DNA of 64,000 nt from positions 1 to 64,000 of the forward strand of contig FR897035.1 of the NCBI GenBank assembly GCA_000437235.1, given 5' to 3'. The stretch comes from Coprobacillus sp. CAG:826. GTDB lineage: Bacteria > Bacillota_I > Bacilli_A > RFN20 > CAG-826. Each line of letters begins with the position of its first letter. Positions within the stretch are counted from its first letter, which is position 1. The position numbers and the translations under genes were made by a program. The notes under the pieces were generated by a model. That model ran no database searches, was not told the DNA's origin, and worked only from the letters and a program-made list of their open reading frames with translations. Shown in pieces: positions 1 to 8,302 of the stretch.

Positions 1-32
1 AATTACTCCACCTTAGATTTTAAAGAGCCCAG

Positions 33-72
33 AAATGTGTAAGTCCAGTTGAATGGATTTGCACATTTTTTT
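33..72 (+). terminator. terminator-like hairpin before the MATE gene
   Basis: Arms AAATGTG (33-39) and CACATTT (62-68) enclose a second helix TCCA/TGGA (44-47, 54-57), and a run of T follows. It ends about 25 bases before the MATE start. It may end a gene left of the window, or be an attenuator or riboswitch tail controlling the MATE gene. The upstream part is cut off, so I cannot tell. Confidence 0.55.
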
Positions 73-95
73 GTTTTTTAGGAGGTTATTGATTT

Positions 96-1469
96 ATGGA
101 AAATGAAAACAAAATGGCTACAGAACCGATTTCAAAACTGTATTGGAAGTTAGGATTACCTATGATTATTTCAATGGTATTACAAGCGCTTTATAATGTA
201 ATCGATAGTGTTTTTATCACCAATATGAAGGTGGATGGAAATATTGCAAATGAAGCATTAACGCTAGCGTTTCCCATTCAAATCCTCATGATTGCTATTG
301 GGGTAGGAACTGGAATTGGTATTAATACTTTATTATCAAAGAGTCTTGGAGAAAAGAACGATAAAAAAGTAAGTCAAATTGCTGGAAATGGTATTTTTAT
401 TAGTCTTATCGTTTATCTACTCTTCTTATTATTTGGCATATTTTTGGCTCGACCTTTTATTCAACTTTTTACAAGCGATATAAAAACAATTGAAATGGGA
501 AGTTCATATTTAAGCATTTGCTGTATTTTTTCTTTAGGATCCATTGGTTATACCGTGTACGAAAGATTTCTTCAAGCCACTGGAAAAAGTTTATATTCTA
601 CCATTGCTCAAATTTCTGGCGCTGTTACGAATATTGTTTTAGATTATGTTTTTATTTTTCCTTGCGCTATGGGTGTAAAAGGAGCTGCTTATGCTACAGT
701 TATCGGTCAATTTGTATCACTTTTTATCGCTATGGGATTTCACTATTTTACCAATAAAGAGATTGATAAAAACTTACATTATATAAAACCTTCTTTTTCT
801 ATTATTAAGCAAATTTATCATATTGGACTATCTGCTATAGGAATGCAGGCTCTACTTTCTATTATGATGGCAGGAATGAATGCTATATTAGGCCATGCAA
901 ACGTAAATTCCACCATTTTAGTTGGTGCCTTTGGGATTTATTATAAAATACAACAAATCGCCTTATTCTCCGCTTTTGGGCTATCTAATACAATAATCAC
1001 GATTTTATCTTTCAACATAGGACTCAATAACCAAAAACGAATAAAAGAGTGCATCCATTATGGAATTAGGAATACTGTTCTTTTTAGTTTATTCTTAGCC
1101 ATTCTCTTTTTTGCCTTTGCTTATCCAATTTCTTCATTATTTGCACTATCAAGCACTGATACGAAAGAATTAGTTTCTACCTGTGCATTAGCCACAAAAA
1201 TTGGTAGTGTTGGCTTTGTCTTCATGGGATTTACCATTGCTGTGCAAGGTATCCTACAGGCATCAAACAAAGCGTTAAAACCATTTATTCTTTCTTTACT
1301 TCGTCTTGTCGTATTTGTTTTTCCCATCGCTTATTTATTCACTTTATCCTCCAATGTAACGAAAATCGTTTGGTGGTCTTTACCAATAAGTGAAGTATTA
1401 ACCGCTATTGTAGCCTTTATCTTTTATTATCACGAAAAGAAAAAATTATTACATAACGAAAAAAAATGA
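96..1469 (+). CDS. MATE family efflux transporter
   Basis: Predicted cation-coupled multidrug or toxin exporter of the MATE family. The 457 residues match the family's usual length. About twelve hydrophobic segments form two related six-helix halves, with the typical N-terminal entry (KLGLPMIISM, around residues 18-27) near the start of the first segment. The start is supported by GGAGG at 81-85, ten bases upstream. It is a single gene facing yhaM and shares a hairpin terminator with it. The substrate cannot be inferred from sequence. A terminator-like hairpin just upstream raises the possibility of attenuation control. Confidence 0.93.
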   Translation: MENENKMATEPISKLYWKLGLPMIISMVLQALYNVIDSVFITNMKVDGNIANEALTLAFPIQILMIAIGVGTGIGINTLLSKSLGEKNDKKVSQIAGNGIFISLIVYLLFLLFGIFLARPFIQLFTSDIKTIEMGSSYLSICCIFSLGSIGYTVYERFLQATGKSLYSTIAQISGAVTNIVLDYVFIFPCAMGVKGAAYATVIGQFVSLFIAMGFHYFTNKEIDKNLHYIKPSFSIIKQIYHIGLSAIGMQALLSIMMAGMNAILGHANVNSTILVGAFGIYYKIQQIALFSAFGLSNTIITILSFNIGLNNQKRIKECIHYGIRNTVLFSLFLAILFFAFAYPISSLFALSSTDTKELVSTCALATKIGSVGFVFMGFTIAVQGILQASNKALKPFILSLLRLVVFVFPIAYLFTLSSNVTKIVWWSLPISEVLTAIVAFIFYYHEKKKLLHNEKK

Positions 1470-1486
1470 GTATTCACTCATTTTTT
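1461..1486. terminator. bidirectional terminator between the MATE gene and yhaM
   Basis: Perfect inverted repeat AAAAAATGAGT / ACTCATTTTTT with a four-base loop. It contains the TGA stop of the MATE gene and gives a T-tract on both strands, so it can serve both convergent genes. Confidence 0.85.
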
Positions 1487-2467
1487 CTTTCGAATCGGTT
1501 TATAGAAGCATCTTTCTTCTAAAGGATAAATCTTCGGAGTAAATTCTCCTTCTTCAATTGGTTCTAATGCTTTATCGATGATAGTCATTTTTGCATTCAT
1601 GTCGTCAATCATATGCAATAATAAAGCTTCACGAGTTAAAGGAACAACAGGAGAACCAAATTCTTGTTTTCCATGGTGTGCTAAAATCATATGTTCTAAT
1701 AAAATTCTTTTTTCGTTATCGATTCCTAACGCTCTAGCTTTTTCTCTAATCACACTATGCATGATGGAAATATGACCAATTAAGCGCCCTTCTTTGGTAT
1801 ATTTTGCAATAATCGGTCCTGATAATTCAACAATTTTTCCGACATCATGTAATAAAACACCCGATAAAAGTAAATCACGATCCACGGGAGGATTACATTG
1901 AATTTCTTCGTTATAGAAATGTGAAACAAGTTCTGCAAAATCCGCCATAGTAATCGTATGATAAAGGAGACCACTTGCATATTCATGGTGATTACGAACC
2001 GCTGCTGGATGTTGAATAAAACGAGCGTATACTTTATCATCTAAAATAATGCTAGATACTAAACGGTGTAAATCTTCGTCTTCAATAGAATCAATATACT
2101 TCATCAATTTGCGCTCTAGTTCTTCACGAGGCACTGGAGCGCTTTTAACAAATAAAGAAATATCCATTTCGGACTCAGGAACAATCGTGCCACGGAGGAC
2201 TTTTAATTGCAATCCTGAGCGATAATTAATAACATCCGCTTCAATTTCTACAATATTGCCTGCGACGAAAGTGGTTCGATCTTCTTCAAACACTTCCCAT
2301 TTCTTTCCTTCAATTGAAGCAGTACAATCTTGGAAAGTAATCGTCATATAGTTAAGGCCATTGTTAGTAACACCATTAACAACATTGGTTACTAAGTAGC
2401 GGCCTAAAATTCGCTCATTTTCTTTTAATTCTTTAATCCATTTCATCTGATTCGTCTGTTCCATCAT
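1478..2467 (-). CDS. yhaM: 3'-5' exoribonuclease YhaM family
   Basis: 329 residues in the YhaM layout: an N-terminal OB-fold nucleic-acid-binding part (about 20-100), then an HD phosphohydrolase domain. Visible metal-ligand motifs are NHHEYASGLLYH (near 160), the HD pair in LLHDVGKI (near 207) and LAHHG (near 262). In Firmicutes this enzyme degrades single-stranded RNA and DNA from the 3' end in a Mn2+-dependent way. The start overlaps the end of recX by 35 bases, so the two are probably translated from one message. A GGAG lies upstream of the first ATG; a second ATG follows directly. Confidence 0.92.
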   Translation of the reverse strand: MMEQTNQMKWIKELKENERILGRYLVTNVVNGVTNNGLNYMTITFQDCTASIEGKKWEVFEEDRTTFVAGNIVEIEADVINYRSGLQLKVLRGTIVPESEMDISLFVKSAPVPREELERKLMKYIDSIEDEDLHRLVSSIILDDKVYARFIQHPAAVRNHHEYASGLLYHTITMADFAELVSHFYNEEIQCNPPVDRDLLLSGVLLHDVGKIVELSGPIIAKYTKEGRLIGHISIMHSVIREKARALGIDNEKRILLEHMILAHHGKQEFGSPVVPLTREALLLHMIDDMNAKMTIIDKALEPIEEGEFTPKIYPLEERCFYKPIRKKK

Positions 2468-3263
2468 TTACACTCTCCATCACTTGTTTGATTATATCAT
2501 ATGAGAACCCTTTTCGCATCAAAGTTGCGATAATTCTTTTATGATATTCATAATTTGAATATTTTTTTTGATAATGAACTTGATATTTTTGTAGTTCTTT
2601 TCGGCACTTTTCCATTTCATCTTCCATACATGAATTTTCGACGTGAGAAAGAATATTCAGAATCATTTCACTATCATATCCATATTTTAAAAATTCACGA
2701 TATAAATGCTCTTTTTTCATCCGTTGATTATCTTTTTCATGTTTTCTTAAAAAGAGCGGTAAAAGTGTGTCCATCTTTTCTTTTTCTTTTTCATTATCAA
2801 AAATAAAAGAAGAAATGATGGAACTAGAAATACCATCTTCTTGTAATTTCTTTATAATATAGTTTTTACCATAATATCGCGCTTGAAAGATTTCAACAAC
2901 ATCTTCAGCGTATCGTCGATCATTTAATAAATTTTGTTCTAGAAGCGTATCAATAATCGAAAGAATTTGCGTCTCTGGTATGTTTTTTAATTGTAATTTT
3001 TTTCTTAAATCCGCTACCGAATACTCTTTTTTCGCAATATAGTTATAGGCAATTTGAAGAGATTTTGCATAAGCATTCTTCTTTTGAATATCCTTTAGTT
3101 CTGTTTCAGAAAGTTCTTTTCCTTCATATAAGAAAAAATCACTATAAACCGTAGGAAAAAGAGAAATTTCTTTCTCTTCTTCATCTTTTAAATAATGTAG
3201 AATAATCTCTTTTTTCTTAAATTCAATTTTGGTGATAAGAAAATTACTTTTCGCTTTCTTCAT
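2433..3263 (-). CDS. recX: RecX family regulatory protein
   Basis: 276 residues, the size of Firmicute RecX. It is an all-helical protein of repeated three-helix units, with recognisable segments such as YSVADLRKKL (near 82) and LLNDRRYAEDVVEIFQARYYG (about 110-131). RecX binds RecA filaments and modulates recombination and SOS induction. No recA is in the window. The gene overlaps gtrA upstream by 20 bases and yhaM downstream by 35 bases, so it is the middle of a compact three-gene operon. The SD AAAGGAAA lies inside the end of gtrA. Confidence 0.9.
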   Translation of the reverse strand: MKKAKSNFLITKIEFKKKEIILHYLKDEEEKEISLFPTVYSDFFLYEGKELSETELKDIQKKNAYAKSLQIAYNYIAKKEYSVADLRKKLQLKNIPETQILSIIDTLLEQNLLNDRRYAEDVVEIFQARYYGKNYIIKKLQEDGISSSIISSFIFDNEKEKEKMDTLLPLFLRKHEKDNQRMKKEHLYREFLKYGYDSEMILNILSHVENSCMEDEMEKCRKELQKYQVHYQKKYSNYEYHKRIIATLMRKGFSYDIIKQVMESVNDGTDESDEMD

Positions 3264-3786
3264 TTTGATTTCCTTTTTTTACTTGAATCGGTTTAACTAA
3301 AAAACGAATGATGAAAAACATAATCGGTAAAGCTAAAACCGGTGCCAATATGTAACTTATATATGGGTTCAAATGTAAAATTCCTGAAAACAGACAAATA
3401 AATAATGAAGTAAGAATTAAATTGGGAATAGAACTGAGTGGATAACGTAAAAAACGTTTGATACTCCAAGGTGTTCTAAAAGCAATTTTTGTTTGCGTGG
3501 TATAAGCAAACGGTAATAACAAAATAAAGTTTAAAAGATAAGGAACGTCTACAAATAAAACTTGCGTATCTGTTTTTGTCGTAACTAAACCTTTTCCGGT
3601 TTCATAATAAATAACAAGAATTTCCGGATTCCATTGAACTTTATTAAAAATAAAGCGAAGGAGCATTGTAAATAAAATGCCCACAACTGTGTTAATTCCT
3701 CCTACAAATATAAAGCGAATTGCCTCTTTTTCCCACCAATAAGAAATAAAAGACATCAACTTATTCTTTTCTTTTTTTTCTTCCAT
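3244..3786 (-). CDS. GtrA family membrane protein
   Basis: 180 residues with four hydrophobic segments. The N-terminal signature RFIFVGGINTVVGI (about 24-37) marks the GtrA family, small membrane proteins thought to help flip lipid-linked sugars for cell-wall or surface glycans. There is an insert between the first two membrane segments (around 45-80), so it is longer than the usual 120-150 residues. It is the first gene of the gtrA-recX-yhaM operon, with SD AAGGAAG. Its partner glycosyltransferase is not in the window, so the sugar is unknown. Confidence 0.8.
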   Translation of the reverse strand: MEEKKEKNKLMSFISYWWEKEAIRFIFVGGINTVVGILFTMLLRFIFNKVQWNPEILVIYYETGKGLVTTKTDTQVLFVDVPYLLNFILLLPFAYTTQTKIAFRTPWSIKRFLRYPLSSIPNLILTSLFICLFSGILHLNPYISYILAPVLALPIMFFIIRFLVKPIQVKKGNQNEESEK

Positions 3787-3865
3787 AATTGTATCTTCCT
3801 TATGTTTTATATTTTACTCTTTTATCCGCAAAATGAAAAGATATGAGCAACTTATTATTATCTTC

Positions 3866-3884
3866 TTCCAAAGTTTGTTTGGAA
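3866..3884. promoter_or_regulatory. inverted repeat in the gtrA / XRE divergent region
   Basis: TTCCAAA (3866-3872), five-base spacer, TTTGGAA (3878-3884). It lies between the divergent gtrA and XRE genes. An operator for the adjacent regulator is possible, but nothing shows binding. Confidence 0.35.
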
Positions 3885-4003
3885 AGCTATAACGATTTTT
3901 AACAATTTTGTTTAGTTTTGTAGTATTTTGAAAAACCGCTATTTATTCTCGTTAAAATATCATTACTATTTTTCTTTTTATTTCATAAAAAGGAGGGTCC
4001 TGC

Positions 4004-4306
4004 ATGATTCGTATTAAGCAACTAAGAGAAGAAAAAGGTTGGACATTAGAGTATATTGCTACTCGTGTAAATGTTACAAATCAAACGATTAGTAACTGGG
4101 AAAAAGGAAAAACTGAACCAGACATCGGAAGTTTAATTCGTTTAGCCGAATTATTTCAAGTTACTGTTGATTATTTGATTGCTCATGATAAATATGCCCA
4201 TGATGTCTCGGACTTAAAAATGAGAATCGGACGTATGGATTCCGAAACTCTACGAAAATTAACCTTGGACTATTTAGATCTCTTAAATGATGAAGATAAA
4301 AAATAG
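4004..4306 (+). CDS. XRE-family helix-turn-helix regulator
   Basis: 100 residues. The N-terminal 65 form a Cro/C1-type HTH: IRIKQLREEKGWT, then VTNQTISNWEKGKTEPD as the recognition region, then LIRLAELFQVTVDYLI. The short C-terminal helical part (70-100) probably makes the dimer. It is preceded by AGGAGG with good spacing. It stands alone, divergent from gtrA and convergent with cysE, so its targets cannot be inferred. Such stand-alone regulators often control themselves; the inverted repeat 120 bases upstream is a candidate site. Confidence 0.9.
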   Translation: MIRIKQLREEKGWTLEYIATRVNVTNQTISNWEKGKTEPDIGSLIRLAELFQVTVDYLIAHDKYAHDVSDLKMRIGRMDSETLRKLTLDYLDLLNDEDKK

Positions 4307-4327
4307 GGTTAAATCACCCTATTTTTT
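4298..4327. terminator. bidirectional terminator between the XRE gene and cysE
   Basis: Arms AAAAAATAGGGT and ACCCTATTTTTT around a six-base loop. It overlaps the stop codons of both convergent genes and gives T-runs in both directions. Confidence 0.85.
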
Positions 4328-4996
4328 TATGATTTCTTGTATACCAATGATCTGATAATCATCAATCACTGTCTCTCCACCTAATACTGCACAATTAGCA
4401 TAAAGTATCACATGGTTTCCTATCGTGGGATGCCTTTTTTTATTTTTTTTCTTCCTTGCATCTTTTAAAGATAACGCACCTAAAGTTACTCCTTGATACA
4501 TACGAACATCCTCACCGATCATTGTAGTTTCACCAATAACTACACCTGTTCCGTGATCAATGAAAAATCCTTTTTTTATTTGAGCACCCGGATGAATATC
4601 AATTCCTGTTTTTTCATGCGCATATTCGCTTAACATGCGTGGCAAGTAATTGGCTTTCTTTTCATAGAGTAAATGAGCGATTCGATAAATGAACACTGCA
4701 TAAAACCCTGGGTATAAGAAAAAAATTTCTTCTTCATCTTTGGCCGCAGGATCACCTTTTAAAGCCGCTAATAAGTCTTCATTCATTATGTCGATAAAAG
4801 ATGGTATTGTTTTCATTACCTCCATGATAATTCTTTTTTTCTTTTCTTTCTTTTCAAAAAGAAGATAAGATAACCCTCGTCTGATTTTTTTTAATAACTG
4901 AGGATTTAAAGTATAGAAAAATTCTTGAATCAAAAGAATCCATTTTTTTAAGTACTTTCTTTTTCTTATCCATGATTCAAATTCATTACTTCTCAT
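4319..4996 (-). CDS. cysE: serine O-acetyltransferase (short C-terminus)
   Basis: Makes O-acetylserine from serine and acetyl-CoA, the first step of cysteine synthesis. The left-handed beta-helix part is clear, with DHGTGVVIGE and KRHPTIGNHV carrying the catalytic Asp/His residues known from the family. I place the start at 4996 (MRSNEFES) because GGAG sits eight bases upstream; this gives 226 residues and an 11-base overlap with cysK. The C-terminus stops soon after the last hexapeptide turn (ends QEIIKK). About 20 residues are missing relative to typical relatives, including the tail that usually docks into CysK. Confidence 0.9.
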   Translation of the reverse strand: MRSNEFESWIRKRKYLKKWILLIQEFFYTLNPQLLKKIRRGLSYLLFEKKEKKKRIIMEVMKTIPSFIDIMNEDLLAALKGDPAAKDEEEIFFLYPGFYAVFIYRIAHLLYEKKANYLPRMLSEYAHEKTGIDIHPGAQIKKGFFIDHGTGVVIGETTMIGEDVRMYQGVTLGALSLKDARKKKNKKRHPTIGNHVILYANCAVLGGETVIDDYQIIGIQEIIKK

Positions 4997-5906
4997 ATTC
5001 TTTCTCCAATATCGACAAGTAGCGTTCACCAAAATCAGGAAGTAATCCGACCACTTTTACTTTTCTTTTTTTCGCTATTTTCACTAATGCATCGATTACT
5101 GCGCCCGAAGAAATTCCCACCAATATTCCTTCTTCTTTTGCTACTTCTTTCAACCATTTTTTAGCATTTTTACTCGAAACACAGAAGATATTGTCAATAA
5201 GAGAAAAATCTAAAATCGGTGAAATAAAATTCGGTCCTATCCCCTGTATTTCATGTTTTCCTGCTTTTCCTTTCGTTAATAAAGGGGATTCAGTCGGTTC
5301 AATACCCACTATTCTAATATCGCTTCGATACTCCTTTAAACGTTTCGCTGTGCCACTAATAGTGCCTCCTGTACCAATTCCTGCTACAAAAACATCAATG
5401 GAAGGAAGATCTTGAATGATTTCTAAACCGGTACGCATATAATGCGCATTGATGTTTTCTTTATTAGTAAATTGCGAAGGAATAAAATAGTGCTTCGTTT
5501 GTTTTTTCAATTCTTCTAATTTTTTTAACGAACCTTCCATTCCTTCTTCTTCGGGCGTTAAGATAACTTTTCCTCCATATGCTTTTATTAATGTTATTCT
5601 TTCTTTGGACATATTTTCTGGCATAATAGCGATAAAAGATAACCCCATCTGCGCGCATAGCATGCTAAATGCAATCCCTGTATTTCCTGAGGTAACTTCT
5701 ATAATCTTGGTATTTTTTTGTATTTTATTCTCTTTAATTGCTTGATGTAAAATTTGTAAAGCGATTCGACTTTTCGAAGATCCCCCTAAATTAAATCCTT
5801 CTAGCTTTACAAAAATTTGTCCTTTTAAATGATATTTCTTCTTTATTTTCTTTAGTTCCACTAAAGGAGTATGACCAATCATGTCTTGGATATCATTTAA
5901 TAACAT
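4986..5906 (-). CDS. cysK: cysteine synthase (O-acetylserine sulfhydrylase)
   Basis: 306-residue fold-type II PLP enzyme converting O-acetylserine and sulfide to cysteine. The PLP lysine lies in GGSSKSRIA (near 42-50), the substrate loop is TSGNTG (near 68), and the phosphate-binding loop is GIGTGGTISG (near 172). SSGA near 265 is the usual C-terminal PLP contact. It is the first gene of the cysK-cysE pair, and its 11-base overlap with cysE suggests coupled synthesis. The start has AGGAGG upstream. I looked for an S-box or T-box leader and saw none. Confidence 0.95.
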   Translation of the reverse strand: MLLNDIQDMIGHTPLVELKKIKKKYHLKGQIFVKLEGFNLGGSSKSRIALQILHQAIKENKIQKNTKIIEVTSGNTGIAFSMLCAQMGLSFIAIMPENMSKERITLIKAYGGKVILTPEEEGMEGSLKKLEELKKQTKHYFIPSQFTNKENINAHYMRTGLEIIQDLPSIDVFVAGIGTGGTISGTAKRLKEYRSDIRIVGIEPTESPLLTKGKAGKHEIQGIGPNFISPILDFSLIDNIFCVSSKNAKKWLKEVAKEEGILVGISSGAVIDALVKIAKKRKVKVVGLLPDFGERYLSILEKEYEK

Positions 5907-6020
5907 ATTCTATCCTCCTAACATACAATATGCAAAAAAATGAAAACGGCGATGAAGTGGTGCTTTTTGCCAAAATAATTCTAGTTTTTCTTTTCATACT
6001 AGCAGTAGGAGGCAATGAAA

Positions 6021-6212
6021 ATGAGAAAAAAGAAAAAGAAAAAATATGTTCATGAAGATTTTTTAAGTATGCGCAAAAGAATGCTCAACGAAATCAGTGA
6101 TGAAAATATTATTTATGAAGAATCACAAACAGGTCCTCAAGAAGAGCCCACATTACAAGAAATCCATTTAAAGTTAGATGAATGGATGGAAAAAAGAGAA
6201 GGAAAAAAATAA
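6021..6212 (+). CDS. small lysine-rich hypothetical protein
   Basis: 63 residues from the ATG at 6021, which is eight bases after AGGAGG (6007-6012); the in-frame ATG at 6015 is only two bases from it. The N-terminus is a run of Arg/Lys, followed by an acidic amphipathic part ending LHLKLDEWMEKREG-like. There are no membrane segments or cysteines. The composition suggests a cytosolic, possibly nucleic-acid- or ribosome-associated protein, but I do not recognise a family. It is transcribed alone, away from cysK, and ends in a strong bidirectional hairpin. Confidence 0.7.
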   Translation: MRKKKKKKYVHEDFLSMRKRMLNEISDENIIYEESQTGPQEEPTLQEIHLKLDEWMEKREGKK

Positions 6213-6234
6213 AGAGCCTCGGCTCTTTATTTTT
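6205..6234. terminator. bidirectional terminator
   Basis: Near-perfect inverted repeat AAATAAAGAGC / GCTCTTTATTT around CTCG, with T-runs on both strands. It serves the small gene (+) and the zinc-motif membrane protein gene (-). Confidence 0.85.
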
Positions 6235-6913
6235 TTCTATAATGAATGCTTTTATGTTCAAATTGCTGGAAGATTTTTTTCGCTATGGCTTTCTTTACAT
6301 CGGCATCTTGTTCAGTCACCGCTGCTCCTAAATGGGTGTTAAAGGTAAGCGGAACTTCATGATCCGTATCACAATATTCGCATGTGAATTCTACATTTCC
6401 TTTCCATGTCTCTTTCTTTTCATCGCGGAAAGTATTCTCAAACTGACAAAATAACGTAGAATCAACGAAACCATTATCATTCATGCAGTAATGATGAGGC
6501 ATTCCACAATATGGACAATAGGAGCGTTTGATTTTTTTACGCTTTCTAGCATGCCAGATTAATAATAGAAAATTGATAAAACCAAAGACAATTGTGCCAA
6601 TGATAAATTTCTTAGCATCTTCGCCGCCAATTCGTTGGGTGAGAATTTGATCAATATCCATATTAATATATTTTTTTAATAATTTTAACGCAATTAATTC
6701 AATCCCTGTAAGCATAAAACAAACATTAATAAAAATTAAAATGCCATTCCATCTTAAAGCACTTTTCCGATAATTTTTTCTTTTTATCTTTGGTGCTGCT
6801 GCTTTTGTAGCTCTGGAGGTTGTTACAGGTTTTGCTTTAGGCTCTTTTTTTATCGGTTGGGCATTTGCTTTGGCATTTGGCTCTTCACGAAAATACTTAT
6901 CATATCTTCCCAT
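6227..6913 (-). CDS. membrane protein with cytosolic zinc-ribbon motifs
   Basis: 228 residues. The N-terminal 45 are basic, with Ala/Lys/Pro repeats and no fold visible. Two membrane segments follow (about 52-75 and 100-120). The C-terminal domain has CPYCG (near 134), a nearby HHYC, and later CEYCDTDH, a likely treble-clef or zinc-ribbon site. The gene follows the two CNNM genes on the same strand after about 90 bases, so co-transcription is possible. I do not recognise the family. The metal site and charged N-terminus suggest a membrane-tethered scaffold rather than a transporter. Confidence 0.75.
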   Translation of the reverse strand: MGRYDKYFREEPNAKANAQPIKKEPKAKPVTTSRATKAAAPKIKRKNYRKSALRWNGILIFINVCFMLTGIELIALKLLKKYINMDIDQILTQRIGGEDAKKFIIGTIVFGFINFLLLIWHARKRKKIKRSYCPYCGMPHHYCMNDNGFVDSTLFCQFENTFRDEKKETWKGNVEFTCEYCDTDHEVPLTFNTHLGAAVTEQDADVKKAIAKKIFQQFEHKSIHYRKK

Positions 6914-7000
6914 GATATCTTTCTCCTTCTATACCCTTTTATTATAATTTTTTTCATATTTTTCGTCCATAAATTTTGACGCAATATGTGTATAAAAAGA

Positions 7001-8302
7001 TTATTCCTCTTCCTCATCTTTATCTTCTTCAACTTCAACCATTACTTTTTCAACGGTGAATTCATCTGCTTTTAAAACAGTGACAGTTAGATTAGCAAAA
7101 TCAAAGGTATCGCCTTTTTTAGCAAACCTTTCAAGATTTTCAATGACCCAACCACCGACGGTTGTATATTCGGTTTCAACCTCTTTTTCATAATGAACTA
7201 AATCAAAGAAGTCATCAATATTCATAGAGCCATCGACGATATAAACACCTTCACTTTTTTCTTTATAATCTTCTTCGACTTTATCGCTTTCATCCCAAAT
7301 TTCGCCCACTAATTCTTCCACAATGTCTTCCATGGTCACAATACCCATCGTGCCACCAAATTCATCTTTAATAATGGCCATATGTTGTTTTTGTTCTTTC
7401 ATATCTTCTAATAAAGAAGAAATGGATTTGGATTTATGAATAAACATGGGTTGACGCATTAATTCACGGATGTCGATTTTAGAACCTTTTAAATATTCTT
7501 TAAACAAACGTTTCGTGGAAAGGACACCAATAATGTTATCAATGGATTCTTCATAAACCGGAATGAGAGAATGAAGGAAAATTTCATGGTCTTCAATCAA
7601 TTCTTTAAAGTCGTCTTCAATATCAAACGCAAAGACGTCTACACGTGGTGTCATTATTTCATAAGCATCGGTATCAGTAAAATCAATTGCGGACTTTAAT
7701 AGTTCTCCTTGTTTTTCATCAATTACGCCTTCTTCTTCAATGGTATCCACGATTTCTAATAATTCTTCATCAGTTACGGAAGGTTCGTTTTCTTTTTTCT
7801 TTGGTAAGATATGAGTAAATCCTTTTACAATGCCAGAGACAACAAAAGTCACGGGCCAGAAAATAATCTTTAAAAATTGAATTGGATAGGCAAAAGCTTT
7901 AGAAAGTTTATAAGAACTCATCGTTCCTAAATTTTTTGGAATAACTTCACCAAAAATAATTAAGAAAACTAAAACAACAATGGATGAAATGGTTGAAGCC
8001 GTTTCATCACTAATGGCATCATTGGTTTTAAAAATACCAATACAGATCATCGTAGCTAAAGAAGAACAAGCAATATTCACTAAATTATTACCAAATAAAA
8101 TTGCGGTTAATGTTTTATCATAATCATCAATTAATTTAACGGCTAGACGAGACGTCTTATTTCCTTCTTCACTTTCTTTTTTTAAACGTAGTTTATTCAC
8201 TACAGTATATGCAAGTTCAGAGGATGATAAAAAGCCCGACGCTAATAAACAAATAATCAAGATAAGCGTTTGCCAACCATAATGTATTAAAAACTCTTTC
8301 AT
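7001..8302 (-). CDS. CNNM/CorC-HlyC family membrane protein (second copy)
   Basis: 433 residues: an N-terminal DUF21 membrane domain with four segments (about 1-185), a CBS pair (about 215-340) with the typical GGTMGIVTMEDIVEELVG end, and a C-terminal CorC_HlyC domain (about 350-430) ending in a very acidic tail. The family is often called hemolysin-like, but members mainly act in Mg2+ or other divalent cation transport. The ATG overlaps the TGA of the upstream paralogue by four bases (ATGA), so translation is coupled. The SD is GGGGTGAT. Confidence 0.92.
   Translation of the reverse strand: MKEFLIHYGWQTLILIICLLASGFLSSSELAYTVVNKLRLKKESEEGNKTSRLAVKLIDDYDKTLTAILFGNNLVNIACSSLATMICIGIFKTNDAISDETASTISSIVVLVFLIIFGEVIPKNLGTMSSYKLSKAFAYPIQFLKIIFWPVTFVVSGIVKGFTHILPKKKENEPSVTDEELLEIVDTIEEEGVIDEKQGELLKSAIDFTDTDAYEIMTPRVDVFAFDIEDDFKELIEDHEIFLHSLIPVYEESIDNIIGVLSTKRLFKEYLKGSKIDIRELMRQPMFIHKSKSISSLLEDMKEQKQHMAIIKDEFGGTMGIVTMEDIVEELVGEIWDESDKVEEDYKEKSEGVYIVDGSMNIDDFFDLVHYEKEVETEYTTVGGWVIENLERFAKKGDTFDFANLTVTVLKADEFTVEKVMVEVEEDKDEEEE

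Noticed and set aside
5907..6014. T-box or S-box leader for cysK-cysE
   Set aside because: The upstream interval is only about 110 bases. I found no T-box core or SAM-aptamer pattern.
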